DNA of 5,311 bases. Origin: an uncultured Solirubrobacteraceae bacterium. Its GTDB lineage: Bacteria; Actinomycetota; Thermoleophilia; Solirubrobacterales; Solirubrobacteraceae. The stretch is from positions 1 to 5,311 of the forward strand of contig CATPAX010000168.1 in the NCBI GenBank assembly GCA_955652215.1, in the 5' to 3' direction. Below are positions 1 to 5,311 of this stretch, piece after piece (position 1 is the stretch's first letter; each line of letters starts with the position of its first letter). The notes under the pieces were generated by a model, which searched no databases, was not told the DNA's origin, and worked only from the letters and a program-made list of their open reading frames with translations. The position numbers and the translations under genes are program-made.

Positions 1-846
1 GAGCAGCGGTGCCAGCTCAGATCCGGGGACGCCTCGCGCCGCGAGCGCCAGTGCGAGCAGGTCCGGACGTCCCGCCTCTCCGAGCAGCGCTATCGCCGTG
101 CGCGCCAGGGTCTCGTCCTCGAGGCCAAACCCGGGGTGGATGGCCCGATCCAGCCTGAGTGGCCGCAGGCCGGCAAATGCCGAGACCGGGTCGGGCTCGC
201 GAGCTAGGAGCCGGAGTTCGGCACCCAGCCGGGAGCCGCTGATAGTTGCGAGTGCCCCGCCGCTGAGCGCTTCCTCCACCAGCTCGCGGGTACGCGGCTC
301 GATCGTGAAGCCAAGCCGACTCTGATACCGGGCCAGGCGCATCAGCCGCGTGGGATCGTCCAGGAAGCTCCCGTCATGCATGACTCGCAGTAGTCCTGCG
401 TTGAGGTCTTCGAGCGCGTTTGCTGGGGAGCTCAGCTCCCCCCGGCGCGGACCACCCAGGGCGATCGCCAGAGCGTTGACGGTGAAGTCGCGTCGCAGCA
501 GATCGTCGCGCAGGGTTCCCGGGGCAACCACAGGCAGGGATCCCGGGAACGGGTAGCGCTCGCTTCTAGCGCGGACGATGTCATAGGAGAACCCGTCCAG
601 GCTGACCGAGCAGGTCCCGAACCGGTCGTGCACGCGTAGCTCTCCTCCGAGCAAGCGCGCGAGCGCGCCCGCGTCACCCTCGACGACCAGATCCAGGTCG
701 TACGGCGTGCCGCCGAGGAGCAAATCGCGCACGGCCCCCCCAACCAGGTGGACTCCCTCGAGCTCGGACAGGCGCGGGAACAGCGGCGCGGCCGCCGGAA
801 GCGACGCGACTCGGGCGATTAAGGCCTCGGCGCTAGGGGTGCCCAC
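1..846 (-). CDS. cca: CCA tRNA nucleotidyltransferase (poly(A) polymerase family), 3' end beyond the window
   Basis: This enzyme adds or repairs the 3'-terminal CCA of tRNAs in the cytoplasm, using CTP and ATP without a nucleic-acid template. The window holds 282 codons, all open, and the C-terminal tRNA-binding part continues past base 1; family members are usually about 380-480 residues. Seen directly: the nucleotidyltransferase motif LVGGAVRD at residues 34-41, followed by the metal-binding pair in YDLDLVVEGD (D50, D52); RRDFTVNALA at 118-127, the motif that helps choose ribose and base; DDPTRLMR at 163-170, the usual head-to-neck motif; and SGSRLGAEL at 203-211, near where family motif D is expected. 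Together these make the family assignment firm. The start is taken as GTG at 846, since the frame is closed by a stop further upstream and no ATG lies in frame before the first motif. The ribosome site is weak (GAAG about 9 nt upstream). It lies 46 nt downstream of the ComB-like remnant on the same strand, so the two may once have shared a transcript. Confidence 0.92.
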   Translation of the reverse strand, partial: MGTPSAEALIARVASLPAAAPLFPRLSELEGVHLVGGAVRDLLLGGTPYDLDLVVEGDAGALARLLGGELRVHDRFGTCSVSLDGFSYDIVRARSERYPFPGSLPVVAPGTLRDDLLRRDFTVNALAIALGGPRRGELSSPANALEDLNAGLLRVMHDGSFLDDPTRLMRLARYQSRLGFTIEPRTRELVEEALSGGALATISGSRLGAELRLLAREPDPVSAFAGLRPLRLDRAIHPGFGLEDETLARTAIALLGEAGRPDLLALALAARGVPGSELAPLL

Positions 847-892
847 GCCCGCATCTTCGCGCGCCCCGCGGCCGGGCGCGAGCAGCGGTCGC

Positions 893-1405
893 TCAGAATG
901 CGGCGAAGAACCGGTCTGGGTGCCTAATCACGGGGGACCGATTCGCTGCAATCAGCCTCGAGAGCCAGCTCGACATCAGCGCCAAACCCGCGCTCGTGAA
1001 GCTCGCGCGCCGACTCGCAGCGCGAGAGCGCCCCGCAGATGACCGGATCACGGTAGACCGCTGCCGCGGCTGCCGCTTCGAGAGCGTGCCGGATAAGCGC
1101 GCGAGGACTGAGCGCTCGCTCGCCGCGAGCACCGCCTGATGGCGTGCGGCCCATTCAGCCGCGAAGCGTTCGCCGGCGCCCCAGGGAACGACTGCCGCGC
1201 TGCGCCCGACTGCGACATCCACGCACGTGCAGAACGAGAACACGTCGATCACGACGACGACGTCCGCACCATGCTGGTGATGTGAGCGGCCGGTCTCGCC
1301 CCAAGTGAACTGAAGCTCTGGCCCCGGGTGACCCTCCACCGCGCACAGTGTCGCAGTCCTGAGCGAGTCATCCGGGGGCTGACCGTACCCGGCCAGCACT
1401 ACCAT
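893..1405 (-). pseudogene. Broken ComB-like (2-phosphosulfolactate phosphatase family) gene with internal deletion and frameshifts
   Basis: The intact family hydrolyses 2-phosphosulfolactate in coenzyme M synthesis of methanogens; the role of its many bacterial members is unclear. Here the N-terminal part reads from ATG 1405 (or GTG 1399) in one frame: the segment QFTWGETG, then ADVVVVIDVFSF and VAVGRSAAVVPW, typical of the first beta-alpha-beta unit. Near 1110-1127 the similarity passes to another frame, which carries the C-terminal helix and signature ARELHERGFGADVEL followed by DCSESVP, and that frame stops at 924. The expected tail, PVIRHPDRFFAAF, lies back in the first frame and stops at 893. 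The joined reading is about 170 residues against roughly 230-240 for the family. The central part, with the family's TTNGT/SPNGS-like, asparagine-alanine and ED..GAG segments, is not present in any frame. I infer a decayed gene. Family recognition is from memory of conserved patterns, not a search. Confidence 0.68.
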
Positions 1406-1412
1406 CCTGCCG

Positions 1413-2717
1413 ATGCCAAGTGCTCCCCGCCGCTGGCTGCGTCGGGGACTCGTCGCCGGCGTCGTACTGCTGCTCGCGCTCGGAGGCGCGGCGGCGTTCG
1501 TCTTGCTGCACGCGCCCGGCAACGTGTCCCACCCAAACGTCGAGTTCACGACTCCGACGACCACTACACCGACGGTTGCGAAGAAGCCGCCGCCGAAAGC
1601 CAAGGTCGTGGTCGACACCTTCGAATGGCCTCGCTACGGGTATGACGCGGCGCGCACGCGCTTCTTCGCCAGCAGGCTCGGGCCGCCACTGCGGGTCGGC
1701 TGGAGGTTTCAGGACTACGCGCTGCTCGAGTTCCCGCCGGTGATCTACGGGCACACGCTGTATCTGATGGATGACGATGCCTCGGCGAAGGCACTCGATG
1801 CGCGCACGGGTCGCAGGCTGTGGGAGACCAAGGTGGGTGTGCTGGCAGCGGCTTCTCCAGCGCTGGGGGTGCCCCAGGGATTTGTGTTCTTGTCAGTGCT
1901 GTCGGCCAGTGGGCACAGTCCCGGAAACGGGCGGGTGCTCGCGCTGTCGATGAAGACCGGCCGCGTGGTCTGGTCTCGGTCCGTTCCCGCGGGAACGGAA
2001 TCTTCGCCGCTCGCGTGGCGCGACGCGCTGTACCTGGGCGACCAGGCAGGCACGATCTATTCGTTGCGTGCCCGCGACGGGCACGTCAACTGGACCTATC
2101 ACGCCAGCGGTGCGGTCAAGGGTGGCCCAGCATTGGCGAAAGGGATCCTCTATTTCGGCGACTACGCGGGCCGCGCGTACGCCATCAACGCGGCAAACGG
2201 TCACCAAGTCTGGGCGGTGAGCACCAACGGGACCGGGTTCGGTTTTGGCTCGGGGAACTTCTACGCGACGCCCGCCGTTGCCTTCGGTCGCGTGTTCATG
2301 GGCAATACCGACGGGCGCGTGTACTCCTTCGCGGAAGCCACCGGCCAGCTTGCCTGGGCGACCGGGACGGGGGCGTACGTCTACGCCTCGGCGGCGGTGG
2401 GGGTCATCCCGGGCGTTGGGCCGACCGTGTATGAGGGCTCCTACGACGGCCATCTCTACGCGTTCGACGCGCGCTCTGGCGCGATCCGCTGGGCGCATCC
2501 CGCGGGCGGCCGGATCTCCGGCTCGGCCACGATCGTCGGAGGCGTCGTCTACTACTCGGACCTGGGCTCGCGGATGACGACGGGACTCGATGCTCGGACG
2601 GGCCGCACGGTGTTCACGTTCCCCGACGGCGCCTTTACCCCGATCGTCGCCGATCCCGGCACGATCTACCTGAGTGGGTACTCGATGCTCTACCAGATGC
2701 TTCCGGCGCATCACTGA
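1413..2717 (+). CDS. Membrane-anchored PQQ-like beta-propeller repeat protein
   Basis: The predicted 434-residue protein has a basic N-terminus (RRWLRRG, residues 6-12), one hydrophobic segment at about 13-33, a flexible Thr/Pro/Lys linker (about 45-66) and then a repeat domain to the C-terminus. This arrangement predicts an N-terminal anchor with the propeller outside the membrane. Seven copies of the PQQ/BamB-type motif (D/x-A-x-T/S/N-G-x-x-x-W) are visible, starting near residues 127, 177, 217, 257, 305, 350 and 391, spaced 40-50 residues apart as expected for propeller blades; the last has Phe in place of Trp. Such domains resemble BamB and quinoprotein dehydrogenases, but no dehydrogenase active site can be recognised, so I read it as a binding or scaffold domain of unknown ligand. 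It is not next to other Bam genes. ATG 1413 is the only ATG start in frame, because a TGA lies at 1380-1382. No clear Shine-Dalgarno sequence precedes it, and its promoter must lie inside the divergent ComB-like remnant. Confidence 0.88.
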   Translation: MPSAPRRWLRRGLVAGVVLLLALGGAAAFVLLHAPGNVSHPNVEFTTPTTTTPTVAKKPPPKAKVVVDTFEWPRYGYDAARTRFFASRLGPPLRVGWRFQDYALLEFPPVIYGHTLYLMDDDASAKALDARTGRRLWETKVGVLAAASPALGVPQGFVFLSVLSASGHSPGNGRVLALSMKTGRVVWSRSVPAGTESSPLAWRDALYLGDQAGTIYSLRARDGHVNWTYHASGAVKGGPALAKGILYFGDYAGRAYAINAANGHQVWAVSTNGTGFGFGSGNFYATPAVAFGRVFMGNTDGRVYSFAEATGQLAWATGTGAYVYASAAVGVIPGVGPTVYEGSYDGHLYAFDARSGAIRWAHPAGGRISGSATIVGGVVYYSDLGSRMTTGLDARTGRTVFTFPDGAFTPIVADPGTIYLSGYSMLYQMLPAHH

Positions 2718-2825
2718 GGCCGCAGGGCGTAATATCCGACGCGACGGAGTAAGAGAGAGCGATCCCCGCCCGTCTTTGACGGCTCAGGACCCTGCCTCGG
2801 CGGAACGTGCGTTCGAGGTTTTTGC

Positions 2826-2831
2826 TATGCT
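2826..2831 (+). promoter_or_regulatory. Possible -10 element (TATGCT) giving a leaderless transcript of the small Cys-rich gene
   Basis: TATGCT ends 9 nt before the ATG at 2841 and is preceded by a T-run with TG nearby. If it works as a -10 box, transcription would begin at or just before the start codon, which fits the lack of a Shine-Dalgarno sequence in front of this gene. No good -35 box is seen at the normal distance; a TTGACG at 2776-2781 is about 44 nt away, which is too far. This is a weak inference from a short match. Confidence 0.25.
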
Positions 2832-2840
2832 GCTGCGTCT

Positions 2841-3089
2841 ATGCGTTGTCGTAGTGGAAGTCACTGCCACCATTCGGCGGCCCCTGGTCGCCGTTTCTGT
2901 GCGGATCACGCGGCGGAGCTCGATCGCATGCGCGAAGAGCTCAAGGATGCCGCTGCAGCCCGCATCGGTCGCGGCCGCCCCAAGCGGTCCTCGACCTGCT
3001 GCAGGCCGGGCTGCTACGAGCCTCGCGTCCCGCCCGCCGCGTATTGCGACGCTTGCGCCGCCGCCGGGTACGTTGAAGAGGCTGCTTAG
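2841..3089 (+). CDS. Small Cys/His-rich protein with two zinc-finger-like clusters and a basic AT-hook-like linker
   Basis: I do not recognise a named family. The 82-residue product has eight cysteines and three histidines in two similar clusters: C3-x5-C9-x10-C20-x2-H23 and C53-x4-C58-x10-C69-x2-C72, with an extra C54. Both x10 spacers contain a proline, and both clusters end with an Ala-rich stretch, which points to an internal duplication. Each set could bind one zinc ion (inferred). Between them lie a charged, probably helical segment (about 24-40) and the basic stretch GRGRPKR (43-49), which contains the RGRPK core of an AT-hook. A nucleic-acid-binding role is possible but not shown. The Cys pattern is hard to obtain by chance, and other frames here encode only low-complexity Arg/Pro/Ala products, which supports this frame. 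No ATG, GTG or TTG start was found further upstream in frame. The gene stands 123 bp after the propeller gene and converges with hisF. Confidence 0.72.
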   Translation: MRCRSGSHCHHSAAPGRRFCADHAAELDRMREELKDAAAARIGRGRPKRSSTCCRPGCYEPRVPPAAYCDACAAAGYVEEAA

Positions 3090-3210
3090 CAGCTAGCCGC
3101 TCACCGCTGGCCTAACACATCCGAAATGTCGCCGCCCAGGCTGGGGTGATCCTCGCCCGGCTGATGCTGCGCTAGGGATCAACTCGGGTCTCCTCCGCCG
3201 CGCAGCTTGC

Positions 3211-3963
3211 CTAGCGGACCGGAATCCCGGACCGCTTCAGGTGAGCCTTGATCTCGCCGACCGTATGGCGCCCGTAGTGGAGAATCGAGGCACACAGGAC
3301 CGCGTCGGCACCGGACTCGATTGCCGCGCTCAGGTGCTCGTGCTCGCCGGCGCCGCCCGAGGCGATCACCGGCACGCTGACCGCGCTCGCCACCGCCGCG
3401 GTCAGCTCGAGGTCGTACCCGTCGCCGGTCCCGTCGCGATCCATGCTCGTGAGCAGGATCTCACCGGCACCGCGCTCCACTGCCTCTCGTGCCCACTGGA
3501 CCGCATCCCGGCCGGTGGCTGTCCGTCCCCCGGCTGAATAGGCCTCCCAGGTTGCCGCGCCAGTTCCGCGCGCGTCGATCGCGAGCACCACGCATTGGGT
3601 GCCGAAGGTCTCGGCCAGCTCGCCGATCAGCTCAGGGCGGCCCAGCGCGGCGGAGTTGATCGACACCTTGTCCGCGCCCGCGTCTAACACCGCCTGAGCG
3701 TCGGCAATCGAGCGCACACCCCCCCCGATGGTGAACGGGATGAACACCTCGTCAGCGGTCCGCCGCGCCAGCTCCACCACCGTCGCGCGCTTGTCCGACG
3801 TTGCCGTGATGTCTAGGAACACCAGTTCGTCGGCGCCGTCCGCGTCGTAACGGGCGGCGAGCTCGACCGGGTCTCCGGCATCCCGAAGATCGAGGAACTC
3901 GACTCCCTTGACGACTCTCCCGCGGTCAATATCGAGACACGGGATGACGCGCTTGTAGTGCAT
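3211..3963 (-). CDS. hisF: Imidazole glycerol phosphate synthase, cyclase subunit HisF
   Basis: HisF is the cyclase-lyase half of IGP synthase. In the cytoplasm it uses ammonia channelled from HisH to split PRFAR into imidazole glycerol phosphate (for histidine) and AICAR (returned to purine synthesis). The 250-residue product is of normal length (about 250-255). The two catalytic aspartates of the (beta-alpha)8 barrel fall at the standard positions: D11 in [14 protein letters not shown] and D130 in VLAIDARG. Phosphate-binding segments are also present: FTIGGGVRS (77-85), the VIASGGAG region and the [13 protein letters not shown] segment near the C-terminus. The start ATG at 3963 directly follows the hisA stop codon (TAG 3966-3964) with no gap and no evident ribosome site of its own, so translational coupling to hisA is likely. 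HisF and HisA are homologous barrels built from half-barrel duplications. It is the last his gene visible here and ends 121 bp from the convergent small gene. Confidence 0.97.
   Translation of the reverse strand: MHYKRVIPCLDIDRGRVVKGVEFLDLRDAGDPVELAARYDADGADELVFLDITATSDKRATVVELARRTADEVFIPFTIGGGVRSIADAQAVLDAGADKVSINSAALGRPELIGELAETFGTQCVVLAIDARGTGAATWEAYSAGGRTATGRDAVQWAREAVERGAGEILLTSMDRDGTGDGYDLELTAAVASAVSVPVIASGGAGEHEHLSAAIESGADAVLCASILHYGRHTVGEIKAHLKRSGIPVR
3214..3235. other. Imperfect hairpin covering the last codons of hisF
   Basis: GCGG-A-CCGG, a four-base loop AATC, then CCGG-A-CCGC: an inverted repeat of 4 + 4 paired bases with one A/A mismatch (T/T on the other strand). It begins immediately after the hisF stop triplet at 3211-3213 and runs back into the hisF coding end. 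No T-run follows on either strand, so it is not a standard intrinsic terminator. It may slow 3' exonuclease decay of the his transcript, or may simply reflect the GC-rich coding sequence. Confidence 0.3.
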
Positions 3964-4689
3964 CTAGATGTCGAGCGCCCGTTGGCCTTCCGCCACCGTG
4001 AACCGCCCTTCGTACAGCGCCGTGCCGACGATCACGCCCGTGAGGTTCACCTGGCGCAGCTCCGCGAGGGCGCGCAGGTGCTCGATCGCCGAGACGCCCC
4101 CCGAGTAGATGAACGTTCCGCGGATCACCTCCGCGACCTGCTTCGCGCCCTCAAGGTCGGGACCCTCGAGCGTCCCATCCCGCTCGATGCTCGAGTACAC
4201 GAACCTCCGCACCCCCCTGGCGCCCAGTCGCTCGATCACCTCCGCGATCGGGATCTCCGTCTGCTCGGTCCATCCAGAAAGCGCGAGGCGCCCGCCACGG
4301 GCGTCGATCGAGACGATCAGCCTATTGCCGAGCTCGGCCACGGCGGCATCGAGCAGATCGATGTCCCTGTAGGCGGCGGTTCCGAGGATCACCCGCGCTG
4401 CGCCGGCGGCGACTGCCGCCCGTACGTCCTCGATCGTTCGGAGCCCACCCCCCACTTGCAGCGGCACGTCGACCTCGGCCGCGATCCGGCGCATGTGCTC
4501 GAGGTTCACGGGTGCGCCGTCGCGGGCGCCGTCGAGGTCCACCAGATGCAGCGCCCGCGCCCCGGCGCCGATCCAGCGTCGTGCCGCCTCGAGCGGGTCG
4601 GCGTCGTAGACGCGGGCGCTCTCGTAGGCACCCTGCTCGAGACGCACCGCCTTGCCTTTGAGGATGTCGATCGCCGGGTACAGCAGCAT
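3964..4689 (-). CDS. hisA: ProFAR isomerase HisA (phosphoribosylformimino-5-aminoimidazole carboxamide ribotide isomerase)
   Basis: HisA opens the ribose ring of ProFAR by an Amadori rearrangement, giving PRFAR for HisF-HisH. The product is 241 residues, normal for the family, and begins MLLYPAIDILKGKAVRL. The catalytic aspartates are D8 and D129 (in IVSIDARGG). Phosphate-binding glycines are seen in LQVGGGLR (77-84) and YSGGVSAIEHL (195-205). The frame is open further upstream to 4887, but that stretch lies inside hisH in another frame and has no HisA similarity, so ATG 4689 is chosen; it is 7 nt past the hisH stop. Ser138 stands before Gly139-Trp140, where the bifunctional actinobacterial PriA enzymes carry Arg, so plain HisA activity without TrpF activity seems more likely (inference). 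Ser166 in YSSIERDG aligns with a Thr found in many HisA active sites, a conservative change. Ribosome site: a weak GGGG about 12 nt upstream. Confidence 0.96.
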   Translation of the reverse strand: MLLYPAIDILKGKAVRLEQGAYESARVYDADPLEAARRWIGAGARALHLVDLDGARDGAPVNLEHMRRIAAEVDVPLQVGGGLRTIEDVRAAVAAGAARVILGTAAYRDIDLLDAAVAELGNRLIVSIDARGGRLALSGWTEQTEIPIAEVIERLGARGVRRFVYSSIERDGTLEGPDLEGAKQVAEVIRGTFIYSGGVSAIEHLRALAELRQVNLTGVIVGTALYEGRFTVAEGQRALDI

Positions 4690-4696
4690 CGCGCGA

Positions 4697-5311
4697 TCAG
4701 CCCCGAGAAACGGCGTACTCAGCGCACACCCCGGCGAACGCGCCGAGCATCCGCAGGCCGTCCGTGGAGGACTTCTCGGGGTGGAACTGCACGCCGAACA
4801 CCTGATCGCGACCGACGATCGAGGCGAAGCGCTCGCCATACTCCGCGCTGCCGAGGACCTCGCCCGGATCCTCGGGTGCCACCGCAAGCGAATGCACGTG
4901 GTAGAACGGCCGACCGGACCGGGGCATCCCGTTGGTCAGGGCACAACGCCGCTCGAACGCGACGTCGCTCCAGCCGATGTGCGGCAGGCGCAAGCCGTTG
5001 GCACGCAAATGGCGAACCTGGCCCCGAAGCACACCGAGGCCCTCGCTGCGCTCGATCTCCTCGGAGCGATCGAACAGCAACTGCATCCCGAGGCAGATGC
5101 CGAGAAGTGGCACGCGACGGTCGACTGCAGCGCGGATCAGCAGATCGAGCCGGAGCTCGCGGAGACGCCGCATGGCCAGCGGAAACGCCCCCACTCCGGG
5201 CAAAACCAGCCCATCGCAGCCGCTCAGCTCGTCCGCGTCGCCGGTCATGAGAACCTGAGCCCCGGCTCGCTCGAGACCTTTCTGAACGGACCGGCGGTTG
5301 CCCATCCCGTA
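4697..5311 (-). CDS. hisH: Imidazole glycerol phosphate synthase, glutamine amidotransferase subunit HisH (5' end beyond the window)
   Basis: HisH is a class I (triad) glutaminase that makes ammonia for HisF. The window holds 204 codons plus the TGA stop at 4697-4699. It begins inside the highly conserved N-terminal segment, reading YGMGNRRSVQKGL, so about six residues (typically M-x-x-I-V-D) lie past base 5311. The ATG at 5305 is therefore an internal Met. Recognisable parts are LPGVGAF, the nucleophile elbow GICLGMQLLFD with the catalytic Cys, LPHIGWSDV, FYHVHSLAV, and VQFHPEKSS with the catalytic His and Glu. All three triad residues are present. The VHS motif is usually preceded by Tyr-Phe, and here it is Tyr-His, a small variation. 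It heads the visible hisH-hisA-hisF series, and hisB commonly precedes hisH in such operons (not visible here). Confidence 0.97.
   Translation of the reverse strand, partial: YGMGNRRSVQKGLERAGAQVLMTGDADELSGCDGLVLPGVGAFPLAMRRLRELRLDLLIRAAVDRRVPLLGICLGMQLLFDRSEEIERSEGLGVLRGQVRHLRANGLRLPHIGWSDVAFERRCALTNGMPRSGRPFYHVHSLAVAPEDPGEVLGSAEYGERFASIVGRDQVFGVQFHPEKSSTDGLRMLGAFAGVCAEYAVSRG

Noticed and set aside
98..325. Small plus-strand open frames opposite cca (98-325, 350-556)
   Set aside because: They are antisense to a continuous cca frame with all its motifs, and the products are Ser/Arg-rich without features.
924..1130. Programmed ribosomal frameshifting in the ComB-like gene
   Set aside because: Two shifts would be needed, no slippery site with a downstream structure is evident, and the middle of the fold is missing anyway. 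Mutation or sequencing error is simpler.
893..1618. One intact 241-residue minus-strand gene
   Set aside because: The part upstream of 1405 overlaps the propeller gene and resembles no family, and the part 3' of about 1110 loses family similarity, which continues in another frame. Only a broken gene fits.
1893..2714. Minus-strand open frame of 273 codons opposite the propeller gene
   Set aside because: Composition is Arg/Ala/Val-rich without motifs, while the opposite strand carries seven regular propeller repeats.
2770..2782. Terminator hairpin after the propeller gene (CCGTC-TTT-GACGG)
   Set aside because: The stem is only 5 bp with a 3-base loop and no T-run. It may be chance.
3081..3093. 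Hairpin GCTGC-TTA-GCAGC over the stop of the small gene
   Set aside because: The stem is only 5 bp, the sequence is partly coding and no T-run follows.
4690..4887. Longer N-terminus for HisA, starting at 4887
   Set aside because: The extra 66 residues overlap hisH out of frame and lack HisA similarity; the conserved HisA N-terminus begins at Met 4689.
3958..5250. Open frame of 430 codons on the plus strand across hisA and hisH
   Set aside because: It is antisense to two unmistakable his genes, is low-complexity (Arg/Pro/Ser rich) and has no recognisable motif. This is typical of shadow frames in GC-rich DNA.

Overview
The window is GC-rich and densely coding, with high-GC codon choice, GTG starts and weak or absent Shine-Dalgarno sequences. 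The gene content (a histidine operon, a CCA-adding enzyme, a ComB-like remnant, a membrane-anchored PQQ-type propeller and a small Cys-rich protein) suggests a high-GC actinobacterium. Thermoleophilia is my best guess, but it rests on general impression and not on a search.

Layout, left to right. A tRNA nucleotidyltransferase gene (cca) lies on the minus strand from about 846 down past the left edge, so its C-terminal part is missing. Just upstream on the same strand (893-1405) is what I read as a dead gene of the ComB / 2-phosphosulfolactate phosphatase family. Its recognisable N- and C-terminal parts lie in different frames, the middle of the family fold is absent, and a further one-base slip sits near the end. 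Only 7 bp separate its start from a divergent plus-strand gene (1413-2717) for a membrane-anchored, extracytoplasmic beta-propeller with seven PQQ-like repeat motifs. A short plus-strand gene (2841-3089) follows. It encodes an 82-residue protein with two similar Cys/His clusters around a basic RGRPK segment.

The right part (3211-5311, minus strand) is a compact piece of a histidine operon in the order hisH-hisA-hisF. HisH runs off the right edge and lacks only about six N-terminal residues. HisH supplies ammonia from glutamine to HisF, HisF forms imidazole-glycerol phosphate and AICAR, and HisA makes the HisF substrate (PRFAR). These are three consecutive, cooperating products of one pathway. 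Spacing is minimal: 7 nt between hisH and hisA, and none between hisA and hisF. hisF converges with the small Cys-rich gene across 121 bp.

I see no rRNA, tRNA, CRISPR array, insertion sequence or obvious new multi-gene system. The most noteworthy items are the broken ComB-like gene and the duplicated-finger small protein.
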